Shown here: one piece after another, positions 55,100-63,994 of the stretch | Position numbering within the stretch: position 1 is the stretch's first letter | Layout: each line of letters begins with the position of its first letter | Assembly (NCBI GenBank): GCA_016790285.1 | Contig: JAEUPJ010000091.1 | Coordinates: 99,985 to 163,984 of the forward strand | Length of the DNA: 64,000 nucleotides | Source: Roseateles sp. | GTDB taxonomy: Bacteria; Pseudomonadota; Gammaproteobacteria; Burkholderiales; Burkholderiaceae_C | Direction of reading: 5' to 3' | The notes under the pieces: model-generated | What the model was told of the DNA's origin: nothing | What the model saw: only the letters and a program-made list of their open reading frames with translations | The model's database searches: none | Translations under genes and position numbers: made by a program

Positions 55100-56026
55100 T
55101 CAAGCCGCCACGGGCTCCACGGTGACGCCCACGCGCAGGGTCGCCACGCCACCGCCGCGCAGCACGCCGCGCAGCGGGGCGACGTCGGCGTAGTCGCGCC
55201 CCACGGCCACGGTGACGTGGTCCAGGCCCGCCGCCACGTCGTTGGTCGGGTCCAGGGCCAGCCAGCCTTGCTCCGGGCACCACAGCTCGGCCCAGGCGTG
55301 GGAGGCGTCGGCGCCCACCAGCTTGGGCTGGCCCGGCGGCGGGCGCGTGAGCAGGTAGCCGCTCACGTAGCGGGCGGCCAGGCCGAGCGAGCGGCAGGCG
55401 GCGATGAAGACGTGGGCGAAGTCCTGGCACACGCCACTGCGCTGCGCGAGGGCGTCGGACGCGCGCGTGGCGACGGTCGTGCTCTGCGGCAGGTAGCGCA
55501 GCTCCCCGTAGATCTGGTGCATCAGCGACAGCCCGCCCGCAGCCAGCGTGCGCTCGGGCGTGAAGGCCCGGCGCGCGTAGGCGGCCAGGGCCTCGTCAGG
55601 CGCCGCGTAGGTGGAGGCAAGTGCGAACTCGTCGGCTTCCTGCAGCGCCCGCCCGGCACGGTAGCGCAGGCTTGCCGCCACGGCTTCCCAGGCCGGGCCG
55701 CGGGTGGGGTCAGGCGCGGGGCGGTCGCCCAGTTCGACCTCGAAGCGGCTGTCCACCACCAGGCGCTCATGCACGCGGGCATGGCCGAAGGTGAGGTGGC
55801 GGTTGCCCCAGGGGTCGCGGCGCAGGTGGCGTGCCAGCATGGCGGCGTCCAGCTCCAGGCCCTCCACGCCCCAGCCATCGGGCAGCGGGTCGATGTTGAG
55901 CCGCCAGCCGCTGACGCGCTGCCAGGGTGTGTCGCACGGGGCCAGGCAGGCCGCATGGTGGGCCCACTCGACCGACGCGTCGTAGGTGTATTCGGTGACG
56001 TGATGGACGGACAGCCGCACGCTCAT
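55100..56026 (-). CDS. Transglutaminase-like protein with Bact_transglu_N domain
   Basis: A 308-residue protein. An N-terminal domain (residues 3-85, SVHHVTEYTYDASVEW) precedes a transglutaminase-like domain with a complete triad: C200 in SGVCQDFAHV, H243 in SHAWAELW and D259 in LALDPTND. It may act as a peptidase, amidase or acyl transferase. The start overlaps the stop of the ATP-grasp/alpha-E gene (ATGA). It is the last gene of the minus-strand cluster. Confidence 0.92.
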   Translation of the reverse strand: MSVRLSVHHVTEYTYDASVEWAHHAACLAPCDTPWQRVSGWRLNIDPLPDGWGVEGLELDAAMLARHLRRDPWGNRHLTFGHARVHERLVVDSRFEVELGDRPAPDPTRGPAWEAVAASLRYRAGRALQEADEFALASTYAAPDEALAAYARRAFTPERTLAAGGLSLMHQIYGELRYLPQSTTVATRASDALAQRSGVCQDFAHVFIAACRSLGLAARYVSGYLLTRPPPGQPKLVGADASHAWAELWCPEQGWLALDPTNDVAAGLDHVTVAVGRDYADVAPLRGVLRGGGVATLRVGVTVEPVAA

Positions 56027-58671
56027 TGCCACACCCGCTGCTCGGCGCCGATGACATGCGCGAAATAGCGCTGGCTGATGAGGCTGGACAACTCGGCCGC
56101 CTGCGCCGCCGCCGCCTTGAGGTGCTCCACCAGGGCCGGCCCGGGCGCGGCCAGGTCGACCAGCGGCCAGGCCTCCGGCACGGGCAGCTGCGAAGCGATC
56201 TCGGAGGCCCACTCGGGGTCGTGCCGCGCGAGCTTGGCAAAGCGCTCGCGCAGCGTGCGCGCCACCCACGCGAGCGAGCGCGGGTTGTCGGTGTCGTGCA
56301 CGAGCAGGTGCAGCAGGGGCGGAGCCTCGCGGCGGGCCTGGTACTGGGCCCGGTAGGTGATGGTGGAGTCGAACACCCCGAGCAGCAGGCTGAAGCCGTC
56401 CTCCGTCAGGGCCAGGCCCTGCTCGAAGGTCTCGGCCAGCACCTCGGCGTGGAAGGACAGGCGCTCGATCTGCCGGCCGATGGACAGCAGCCGCCAGCCG
56501 TCGTCACGGGTCATGCGGTCGGTCTGGGCGCCGGTGATGGCGGCCAGGTGGGTGTCGGCCCGCGCGAGCACGTTGAGCACGTCGGTCACGGGTGTGCCGG
56601 GGCCGGGGCGGTCGAGCACCGCGCGCTGGTGCTGCTCGAACTGCGCGGCCGTCTCGTGGATGAGGCGCCAGGACTCGGGCGACAGCCGCTCGCGCAGCGC
56701 CTGCGCGCAGCCCTGCAGCGCCCGCAGGTTCCAGCCCACGCTGGTCACGCCGGAGCCCGGCAGCAGCGCAGCCAGCAGTGCGCGCACGAAGGCGCGCGGG
56801 TCGTCCTCGGCATCGGGCGCCTTGGCGCCGACCAGGCCGTGGCGCCGCGCCAGCGCGTCCAGCAGCGGCATCATGCGCGCCGGCATGGCGCCCCGCTGCA
56901 CCATGACGCTGGCCTCGATGACATGGCGCGCCAGCCGCGCGCTGTTCTCGGCCCGCTCGGTGTAGCGGCCCAGCCAGAAAAGGTTCTCGGCGGCACGGCT
57001 CGTCACCGTCCAGTGCACCTGGGCGAGGTCGGCGGCCTGCAGGGGCTGGGGCAGCAGCGTGGTGGCGTCCACCTCGCCGTCAGTCATGACCCAGGTGTCG
57101 GCGCTGAGCGAGCCGCGCTGGATGGACAGCCACGCGTCGGCCAGCGGGTCGCGCCGCGGGGCCACGCGCGTGAGGCCACCTGGCAGCACCTTCCAGCCGC
57201 CGCACCCGTCAGTCATGGCGAACACGCGCAGCACCGCCACGCGCGGCTCCAGCGCGCCGCGTGTCCAGACCGGCTGCTTGGTCGGCTTCACGCGGGCCTG
57301 CAGCGTGAACGCGGTGGGGTCGGCGTCGATGCGCCGGGCCAGCTCCCACAGGGCCTCATCACTGAGCTCGGCCGCCACGATGGGGCTGAAGCTGCGCGTG
57401 GTGGTGCTGGCGGCGAACGTGGGCACGACGATGAACTCGGCCAGGCGCGGCCGCAGCGCGCGCCAGGCGCTCTCCTCGCCGCACCACCAGCTCTGGATGG
57501 CGGGCAGCAGCAGCGTCTGGCCCAGCAGCTTCTCGGCCACGCCGGGCCAGAAGGCGGCCAGCCCCGGGCTCTCCAGCCAGCCTGCGCCCGGCACGTTGGC
57601 GATGACGACCTCCCCCGCACGCGCCGCCTGCAGCAGGCCCGGCACGCCGAGGATGGACTCGGGGCGCAGCTCCAGCGGGTCCAGCCACGTGTCGTCCACC
57701 CGGCGCAGCAGCACGTGCACGCGCTCCAGGCCGGCAAGCGTCTTCAGGTAGACCTTGTCGGCACGCACGGTGAGGTCGGCGCCTTCCACCAGCGTGATGC
57801 CGAGGTAGCGCGCCAGGAAGGCCTGCTCGAAGTAGGTCTCGTTGCGCGGGCCGGGCGTGAGCAGCGCCACGCGGCTGCGCTCGCCCGCGGGCGAGAGTTT
57901 CATCAGCGCCTGGATGAAGTCGCGGTAGCTCGCGGCCAGGCGCTGCACCTGCATCTGCCGGAAGGCCTCGGGGAACTGCTGGGCAATGATGAGCCGGTTC
58001 TCCAGCACATAGCCCAGGCCCGAAGCCGCCTGCGTGCGCTGGCCGACGACGCGCCATTGCCCGTCGGCGCAGCGCGTCAGGTCGAAGGCCAGCACGTGCA
58101 GGTGCACGCCACCCGCCGGCCGCGCGGCGTGCATGCCGCGCAGGTACTGCGGGTGGGCCAGCACGAGCGACGCCGGCAGCAAGCCCTGCTGCAGCAGGCT
58201 GCGCTCCCCGTAGGTGTCGGCCATGACGGCCTCGAGCAGCCGCGCGCGCTGCGCGATGCCGGCCTCGATGTGGCGCCACTCCTGCGGCTCGATGAGCATG
58301 GGCAGCAGCTCCAGCGGCCAGTGGCGGGCCAGCGGTGCGCTGCTCTCGCTCTCCTGGCCCGGCAGCGGCGGGCCGTCGCTGTGCACGTTGTAGCTGGCCC
58401 CGTCTTCCAGCACGCGGCGCTGCACGCGCAGGGCCTTGGCGCTGAGCTCCTGCCAGCCGGCCGGGCCGCCCGCTGCGAAAAAGCGCCGCCAACGTTCGGC
58501 CAGGCCCCCTTGCGGCTCGCCCGGCTGGTTCACGTGACCCGTCAGCTCGTAGAAGTGGCCATCCCGGCTACGCAAGGCCGCCGACAGCGCCATGGCCAGC
58601 GGGTCGGGCGCCTGCGTGACGTCCGGCTCGTCGGGGAGCAGGCTCCACTGGCTGGGGGTGGGCTCGGTCAT
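56023..58671 (-). CDS. Circularly permuted ATP-grasp / alpha-E fusion protein
   Basis: An 882-residue cytoplasmic protein. Residues about 85-540 form a circularly permuted ATP-grasp domain (DGASYNVHSDG, GLGYVLENRLIIAQQFPEAF, ALLTPGPRNETYFEQAFLA, LPAIQSWWCGEESAW). Residues about 550-880 are the all-helical alpha-E domain (AENLFWLGRYTERAENSARL). In many genomes these are separate genes; here they are fused. They have been predicted to form an amide-bond ligase working with transglutaminases. Overlaps the transglutaminase gene by four bases. Substrate unknown. Confidence 0.92.
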   Translation of the reverse strand: MTEPTPSQWSLLPDEPDVTQAPDPLAMALSAALRSRDGHFYELTGHVNQPGEPQGGLAERWRRFFAAGGPAGWQELSAKALRVQRRVLEDGASYNVHSDGPPLPGQESESSAPLARHWPLELLPMLIEPQEWRHIEAGIAQRARLLEAVMADTYGERSLLQQGLLPASLVLAHPQYLRGMHAARPAGGVHLHVLAFDLTRCADGQWRVVGQRTQAASGLGYVLENRLIIAQQFPEAFRQMQVQRLAASYRDFIQALMKLSPAGERSRVALLTPGPRNETYFEQAFLARYLGITLVEGADLTVRADKVYLKTLAGLERVHVLLRRVDDTWLDPLELRPESILGVPGLLQAARAGEVVIANVPGAGWLESPGLAAFWPGVAEKLLGQTLLLPAIQSWWCGEESAWRALRPRLAEFIVVPTFAASTTTRSFSPIVAAELSDEALWELARRIDADPTAFTLQARVKPTKQPVWTRGALEPRVAVLRVFAMTDGCGGWKVLPGGLTRVAPRRDPLADAWLSIQRGSLSADTWVMTDGEVDATTLLPQPLQAADLAQVHWTVTSRAAENLFWLGRYTERAENSARLARHVIEASVMVQRGAMPARMMPLLDALARRHGLVGAKAPDAEDDPRAFVRALLAALLPGSGVTSVGWNLRALQGCAQALRERLSPESWRLIHETAAQFEQHQRAVLDRPGPGTPVTDVLNVLARADTHLAAITGAQTDRMTRDDGWRLLSIGRQIERLSFHAEVLAETFEQGLALTEDGFSLLLGVFDSTITYRAQYQARREAPPLLHLLVHDTDNPRSLAWVARTLRERFAKLARHDPEWASEIASQLPVPEAWPLVDLAAPGPALVEHLKAAAAQAAELSSLISQRYFAHVIGAEQRVWQ

Positions 58672-58737
58672 GTCGGCTGAAGGGGCACGCGGCGCGGGCG
58701 AAGCAGCAAAAGGCGGATTGTCCGGCAGGGCGGGCGG

Positions 58738-59583
58738 TCAGCCGGCCAGGAAGCGCCGCAGCACACGCTCGGCCGCGGCCGGGTCGTCCCGCCACGCGCC
58801 GTGGCCGACGCCAGGGAAGCGCTCGAAGCTCATCCACTGCGCAGGCAGCGCCGCGACGATCTCCTCGGCGTCCTCCGGCGGCGTGACCGGGTCTTCTTCG
58901 CCGGCCATGACGAGCACGGGGCACTGCACGGCAGCCAGGCCCGGGCGCAGGTCCATGCCGGGCAGCTCGGTGGCCGTGTGCTCGAAGAGGATGTCGGGCC
59001 GGGGCAGCATCCAGCCGCCGGCGTCGGGGTTCTTGGGCTGGGTGTTGTAGAGGTGCCGGCAGTGCACCTCGTAGGCGGCCCAGGTACCGGGGCCGGGGCG
59101 CTCCCAGAAGTCGCGGGTGGCGGCCGCGGCCTCGGGGCCACCGAGCCGGCCGAAGTGATGGATCTTGCGCGCCAGGCCGAAGTGGTGGGACGTGCTGGAC
59201 AGCACCACCTTGGCCGGGTGCGCCGGGTGGCGCGCCAGGTAGCGCTGGGCGACGAAGCCCCCGAAGCTCTGGCCGAGCACGATGGGCTTGACGATGCCCA
59301 GGCACTCGCACAGGCGCACGACGTCATCGGCCAGCGTGTCGAGCCGGCACTCACCCAGCGGCCGCGGGCTGCTGCGGCCGTGGCCGCGCTGGTCGAAGTA
59401 GACGACCTGGCAGAGGTCGGTGAAGCGGCTGAAGAAGGGCCGGAAGGCGCTGTGGTCGAACCCCGGTCCGCCGTGGATGAGGATGAGCGTGGGCTTCTCG
59501 CGCAGCACGGGGCCTTCGGGCACGTGGCCGAGGCCTTCGATGTCGACGAAGAGGCGTACGCCCGGTTGGATTTCGATGTGCAT
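58738..59583 (-). CDS. Alpha/beta hydrolase, proline iminopeptidase-like (S33)
   Basis: A 281-residue hydrolase. The oxyanion-hole motif HGGPG is at 37-41, with nucleophile S106 in GQSFGG, D231 in GEEDPVTPP and H261 in GVGHGAW. HGGPG is typical of S33 aminopeptidases that cut N-terminal proline, but some members hydrolyse esters or amides. No signal peptide. It lies between the toxin gene and the ATP-grasp gene on the same strand, so it may belong to the peptide-modifying cluster. Confidence 0.87.
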   Translation of the reverse strand: MHIEIQPGVRLFVDIEGLGHVPEGPVLREKPTLILIHGGPGFDHSAFRPFFSRFTDLCQVVYFDQRGHGRSSPRPLGECRLDTLADDVVRLCECLGIVKPIVLGQSFGGFVAQRYLARHPAHPAKVVLSSTSHHFGLARKIHHFGRLGGPEAAAATRDFWERPGPGTWAAYEVHCRHLYNTQPKNPDAGGWMLPRPDILFEHTATELPGMDLRPGLAAVQCPVLVMAGEEDPVTPPEDAEEIVAALPAQWMSFERFPGVGHGAWRDDPAAAERVLRRFLAG

Positions 59584-59591
59584 GGCGGAGG

Positions 59592-59876
59592 TCAGCGATC
59601 TTCGCGCTGGTGACGGATGGCAATGATCAGCGCGATGGCGACACGCGGCAGGTAACGGTACTGCACGACATACCCGCGTGCCGCCTTGCCGACCACCAGC
59701 TCACGCGCGCCCGTTGGCACCGGGCGGCCGATCTCGGGCGCGAACGTCAACACCCGCATCGAGGCCATCAGCTCCGCTTTCCGCTCGACGGCGTGGTCTG
59801 GGTCATGCGCCATCAAGAAGTCGGTGATGCGGTCCAGATCCCTCGCCGCAGCGAGGGTCAGCTCGACGGAGATCAT
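59592..59876 (-). CDS. RelE/ParE-family toxin
   Basis: A 94-residue toxin with the ParE/RelE fold pattern: ELTLAAARDLDRITDFL, then LTFAPEIGRPVPTGARELVVG and the strand YVVQYRYLPRVAIALIIAIRHQ. The C-terminal RHQRED is usual. It could poison gyrase or cut mRNA on the ribosome; the subclass cannot be told. It overlaps its antitoxin gene by four bases. Confidence 0.88.
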   Translation of the reverse strand: MISVELTLAAARDLDRITDFLMAHDPDHAVERKAELMASMRVLTFAPEIGRPVPTGARELVVGKAARGYVVQYRYLPRVAIALIIAIRHQREDR

Positions 59877-60157
59877 TCAATGATCTTGCGGGCTTTGGGG
59901 AACGCAACCTTCTTGCCCTGCAGCTTGGCATCCAGGTAAGAGTCCATGGCGTCCAGGCTAACCGCCTCACCCGTCTTCAAGAACTCCCCCCACCGCTCCT
60001 CGCAGATGCGGTCCATCTCCGCATCGAATTCCGCCTGGGTGACGGACTCGACGATGGCATCGCGGATGAACGCGTGCGCGGTCTTGCCCGCGCGCGCGGC
60101 AGCCTCGCTGATGCGCTCTTTCAGGTCGTCTTCCAGGCGGATCGTAGTGGTGGGCAT
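59873..60157 (-). CDS. Ribbon-helix-helix antitoxin
   Basis: A 94-residue antitoxin. The N-terminal RHH DNA-binding domain is TTTIRLEDDLKERISEAAAR, followed by a toxin-binding tail. It should neutralise the neighbouring toxin and repress its own promoter through the palindrome at 60174-60193. CCGGAG is the ribosome-binding site. Confidence 0.88.
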   Translation of the reverse strand: MPTTTIRLEDDLKERISEAAARAGKTAHAFIRDAIVESVTQAEFDAEMDRICEERWGEFLKTGEAVSLDAMDSYLDAKLQGKKVAFPKARKIIE

Positions 60158-60173
60158 GGGCGGCTCCGGAGGG

Positions 60174-60193
60174 TGTAGCGCAATTGTGCTACA
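60174..60193. promoter_or_regulatory. Palindromic operator of the toxin-antitoxin operon
   Basis: TGTAGCGCAATTGTGCTACA is an inverted repeat with one mismatched pair, 17-36 bases upstream of the antitoxin start and directly next to the DUF2126 gene stop. This is the expected site for RHH autorepression. Confidence 0.72.
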
Positions 60194-63100
60194 TCACCCC
60201 GCCTTGCGCAGATCCAGCGTGAACGGGAACTCCAGGCTGCGTTTGGGCTCGGCCACCTCTACGCGGCCCGGCGTGTGGCCGTGCGAGGTGAAGCGCGCCA
60301 GGCGCCGGCTCTCGGCCTCGTAGGCGTTGACGGGCAGCGTCGCGTAGTTGCGCCCGCCGGGGTGAGCCACGAAGTAGCGGCAGCCACCGAGCGACTTCTG
60401 CTGCCAGGTGTCCACCAGGTCCACCGTCAGCGGTGCGTCGATGCCAATCGTCGGGTGCAGGGCCGACGGCGGCAGCCAGGCGCGGTAGCGCACGCCGGCC
60501 ACGAACTCGCCGACTCGACCCGTCGGCTGCAGCGGCAGCGGCTGGCCGTTGACCGTGATGCGGTGGCGCGGGTCCACGAGGCCGCTCACGTGCACCTCCA
60601 GCCGCTCCAGCGACGAGTCCACATAACGCACCGTGCCGCCGGCCGAGCCTTCCTCGCCCATCACGTGCCAGGGCTCCAGCGCGCCGCGCAGCGTCACGTG
60701 CACGCCGCGCGCGGCAAACTCGCCGTACTTGGGGAAGCGGAACTCGACGTGCGGCGCGAACCAGGCCGCATCGAAGGCATAGCCCGCCTCGGCCATGTCC
60801 TCGATGACATCGGCGAAGTCCTCGCGGATGAAGTGCGGCAGCAGCCAGCGGTCGTGCAGCTCGGTGCCCCAGCGCACGAGGGGCGTCTTGTAGGGCGCTT
60901 TCCAGAAGCGTGCGATGAAGGCGCGCAGCAGCAGCTGCTGCACGACGCTCATGCGCGCATGCGGCGGCATCTCGAAGGCGCGCAGCTCCAGCAGGCCGAG
61001 CCGCCCGGTGGCGGAGTCGGGCGAGTAGAGCTTGTCGATGGAGAACTCGCTGCGGTGCGTGTTGCCCGTCACGTCCACCAGCACGTTGCGCAGCGTGCGG
61101 TCCACGAGCCACGGCGGCATCGCGTCGCCATAGCGCTCCTCGGCCTTGAAGATCTCGCCCAGCGCGATCTCCAGCTCGCGCAGCTGGTCGTTGCGGGCTT
61201 CATCCACGCGCGGCGACTGGCTTGTCGGCCCGATGAAGAGGCCGCTGAACAGGTAGCTCAAGCTGGGGTGGTTGTGCCAGTAGGCCAGCAGCGAGGCCAG
61301 CAGCGAGGGCTTGCGCAGGAAGGGGGAGTCCGCCGGCGTGGCGCCGCCCATCACGAAGTGGTTGCCGCCGCCGGTGCCGGTGTGGCGGCCGTCGATCATG
61401 AACTTTTCGGTCGACAGCCGCGTCAGGCGCGCAGCCTCGTACAGGAACTCGGTGTGCGACACCAGCTCGCGCCAGTTGTGAGCCGGGTGGATGTTGACCT
61501 CGATGACGCCGGGGTCGGGCGTCACCTGCAGCACCTTCAGCCGTGGGTCGCGCGGCGGCGGGTAGCCCTCCAGCACGATCTTGTAACCGGTGTCCTCGCA
61601 GGCCGCCTCCACGGCCGTGAGCAGCTCCAGGTAGTGCTCCAGCTTCTCCAGCGGCGGCATGAAGACGTAGAGCACGCCGCTGGCCTGGCCCTTGGCTTCC
61701 GCCGACGGGCCGTTGGCGCGCCGCGGGTCGCGGGCTTCCACGCACAGCGCGGTTCGCGTGATGCCAGGGGCACTCTCGAATCGCCCTGGCGCCTGCATGC
61801 CGCCCGCACCGCCGCCCGCAGCCCCGCCCCCGCTGCGCAGGCCGGGGGTCGGGCCGGCCGACGTGACGCCCTGCACCTGCGCGCGCAGCGCGGCCGAGGC
61901 CGGCAGCATGCCGCGCGGCGCGAAGGGGTCCTGCTCGATCAGGTAGGGGTAGTCGCCCTGGCTGACCCAGGGCAGGGAGTCCAGCGGCAGGCGCCAGCCC
62001 ATCGGCGAGTCGCCGGGGTGCAGGTACAGGCGCTCGTCACGGAAGAACCACGGCCCGGTCTGCCAGCGGGCGCCGGCCAGCGCGGGCGAGTCGCCGCTGT
62101 GCCGGATGGGCAGCACGTAGCCGACCACCTGCGACAGCCCCTGCTCGAACACGCGGCGCAGCCGGGCGCGCTCCATCTCGTCGTCCAGCCGCGAGTCGAA
62201 GGGGTCGACATTGACTGGCAGGCGGCGCTCGCGCCACAGGTAGTACCAGGTGTCCTCATGGGCGGCCTGCACATGCGTGTCGGGCAGGCCCAGGCGGCGC
62301 GTGAGGGCCTTCATGAAGACGTCCGCGTCCTCGCTGGAGTAGCGGTGGCGCTCGCGCTCGTCGGCGAACCAGTCGGGGTTGCGCCAGCAGGGCTGGCCGT
62401 CGGCGCGCCAGTAGATGGACAGCGCCCAGCGCGGCAGCTGCTCGCCCGGGTACCACTTGCCCTGGCCGAAATGCAGGAAGCCGCCCTGCCCGTACTCGTC
62501 GCGCAGGCGGTGGGTGAGCTGCTGTGCGTAGACGCGCTTGGTGGGGCCGAGCGCGTCGGTGTTCCACTCCGGCGCGTCGCGGTCCTCGACGGCCACGAAG
62601 GTGGGCTCGCCACCCATGGTCAGCCGCACGTCGCCGGCCGCCAGCTCGCGGTCGACCTGCTCGCCGAGCTGCAGGATCTCGCCCCACTGGGCTTCGGTGT
62701 AGGGCTTGGTGACGCGCGGCGACTCGTAGATGCGCGTGACACTCATCTCGTGGTCGAACGTGACCTCGCTCTTGTCCACCGCACCGCTGATCGGTGCGGC
62801 GCTGCTCGGCGTGGGCGTGGCAGCCAGCGGGATGTGGCCCTCGCCCGCCAGCAGCCCCGAGGTCGGGTCCATGCCGATCCAGCCCGCGCCCGGCAGGTAG
62901 ACCTCGCACCAGGCGTGCAGGTCGGTGAAGTCCACCTCCGTGCCGCTCGGGCCATCCAGCGCCTTCTCGTCGGGCGTGAGCTGGATCAGGTAGCCCGACA
63001 CGAAGCGCGCCGCCAGGCCCAGGTGGCGGGCGATCTGCACCAGCAGCCAGCCCGAGTCACGGCAGGAGCCCGAGGCCTTTTGCAGCGTCTCCTCGGGCGT

Positions 63101-63601
63101 CTGCACGCCGGGCTCCAGGCGGATCAGGTAGGACACGCTCTGCTGCACGCGCTGGTTCAGCTCGACGATGAAGTCGATCGTGGCGCGCTCGGTGCGGGGG
63201 ATGTCCTTCAGGTAGGCCGCCAGCAGCGGCGTGAGCGGCTCGACCTGCAGGTAGGGCGCCAGCTCGACCTGCTGCGCCTCGTCGTAGGCGAACGGGAAGG
63301 TCTGCGCGTGCGGCTCCAGGAAGAAGTCGAACGGGTTGTAGACCGCCATCTCGGCGACGAGGTCGACGGTGACCGTGAACTCGGTGGTCTTCTCGGGGAA
63401 GACGAGCCGCGCCAGGTAGTTGGCGAAGGGGTCCTGCTGCCAGTTGATGAAGTGGTTGGCGGGCTCGATGCGCAGCGAGTAGCTGAGCACGGGCGTGCGG
63501 CAGTGCGGTGCGGGGCGCAGGCGCACGACCTGGGGGGCCAGGCTGACCGGGCGGTCGTATTTGTAGCGGGTGACGTGCTTGAGGGCGACGTGGATGCTCA
63601 T
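60194..63601 (-). CDS. Transglutaminase-DUF2126 fusion protein
   Basis: An 1135-residue protein. Residues 1-100 are Bact_transglu_N, and residues about 145-260 a transglutaminase domain with C180 in GSCRDSGW, H229 in DLHAWCEVY and D245 in GMDPTSG. Residues about 320-1130 are DUF2126 (LTMGGEPTFVAVEDRD, FGQGKWYPGEQLPRWALS, GGGNHFVMGG, NTHRSEFSIDKLYSPDS). That block has the look of a glutamine synthetase-type ligase. A Gly-rich linker near 610-630 is unusual. The start was placed at MSIHVALKHVTRYKYDRPV; the frame continues upstream without support. It heads the minus-strand cluster. Confidence 0.93.
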   Translation of the reverse strand: MSIHVALKHVTRYKYDRPVSLAPQVVRLRPAPHCRTPVLSYSLRIEPANHFINWQQDPFANYLARLVFPEKTTEFTVTVDLVAEMAVYNPFDFFLEPHAQTFPFAYDEAQQVELAPYLQVEPLTPLLAAYLKDIPRTERATIDFIVELNQRVQQSVSYLIRLEPGVQTPEETLQKASGSCRDSGWLLVQIARHLGLAARFVSGYLIQLTPDEKALDGPSGTEVDFTDLHAWCEVYLPGAGWIGMDPTSGLLAGEGHIPLAATPTPSSAAPISGAVDKSEVTFDHEMSVTRIYESPRVTKPYTEAQWGEILQLGEQVDRELAAGDVRLTMGGEPTFVAVEDRDAPEWNTDALGPTKRVYAQQLTHRLRDEYGQGGFLHFGQGKWYPGEQLPRWALSIYWRADGQPCWRNPDWFADERERHRYSSEDADVFMKALTRRLGLPDTHVQAAHEDTWYYLWRERRLPVNVDPFDSRLDDEMERARLRRVFEQGLSQVVGYVLPIRHSGDSPALAGARWQTGPWFFRDERLYLHPGDSPMGWRLPLDSLPWVSQGDYPYLIEQDPFAPRGMLPASAALRAQVQGVTSAGPTPGLRSGGGAAGGGAGGMQAPGRFESAPGITRTALCVEARDPRRANGPSAEAKGQASGVLYVFMPPLEKLEHYLELLTAVEAACEDTGYKIVLEGYPPPRDPRLKVLQVTPDPGVIEVNIHPAHNWRELVSHTEFLYEAARLTRLSTEKFMIDGRHTGTGGGNHFVMGGATPADSPFLRKPSLLASLLAYWHNHPSLSYLFSGLFIGPTSQSPRVDEARNDQLRELEIALGEIFKAEERYGDAMPPWLVDRTLRNVLVDVTGNTHRSEFSIDKLYSPDSATGRLGLLELRAFEMPPHARMSVVQQLLLRAFIARFWKAPYKTPLVRWGTELHDRWLLPHFIREDFADVIEDMAEAGYAFDAAWFAPHVEFRFPKYGEFAARGVHVTLRGALEPWHVMGEEGSAGGTVRYVDSSLERLEVHVSGLVDPRHRITVNGQPLPLQPTGRVGEFVAGVRYRAWLPPSALHPTIGIDAPLTVDLVDTWQQKSLGGCRYFVAHPGGRNYATLPVNAYEAESRRLARFTSHGHTPGRVEVAEPKRSLEFPFTLDLRKAG

Positions 63602-63708
63602 GTCAATGGCTTCGCTGTGACTGGTGGGGCGCCGACGCTGACGCGGTGGCTTCTGCGTGCGATGGGGTTCTGCCGAGGCGCACACCGGGAGTTCGCCCCG
63701 GCGGGCGA

Positions 63709-63738
63709 CCTACTTTCTTGTGCGCACAAGAAAGTAGG
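63709..63738. repeat. Perfect 30-bp palindrome
   Basis: CCTACTTTCTTGTGC followed directly by its exact reverse complement. This looks like a dispersed palindromic element; similar CTACTTTCTTGTGC units are familiar from intergenic regions of Burkholderiales and Xanthomonas genomes. Confidence 0.85.
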
Positions 63739-63966
63739 CAAAGAAAGCGCCCATGCGGTCGTGGCTGTTCCTTCACTCCTCCTTGGAGTCCGCCGAGCAG
63801 CGCAAGGACTTGAGGGCGCGCGCGCAGCGCGCTTCAACCTCTGACTTCGCGCGGTTGTTTGAGCGCAGCGTAGCGAAGCGAGTTCCGCGCGAGCCCTCAA
63901 GGCCTGAGCAGCGCAGGGCAGCCCGCTGCGAAGCAAAGGGCCGGACGGAACGGGGGCGACTTTTTG

Positions 63967-63994
63967 CCTTCTTTTTGGTCGCTCAAAAAGAAGG
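63967..63994. repeat. Inverted repeat with A/T-rich arms at window end
   Basis: CCTTCTTTTTG (63967-63977) pairs with CAAAAAGAAGG (63984-63994) around six bases. It may be the second unit of the same dispersed element, or a bidirectional terminator for genes outside the window. Confidence 0.65.

Noticed and set aside
56026-58680. Long plus-strand open frame opposite the ATP-grasp gene
   Set aside because: Composition is biased towards Gly, His, Arg and Gln, and no family pattern is visible.
60275-63844. Long plus-strand open frame opposite the DUF2126 gene
   Set aside because: Same antisense artefact; the minus strand carries clear catalytic motifs while this frame has none.
63598-63936. Short minus-strand open frame at the right end
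   Set aside because: It lies over the palindrome tract, is Arg/Ala/Ser-biased and shows no domain or ribosome-binding site.
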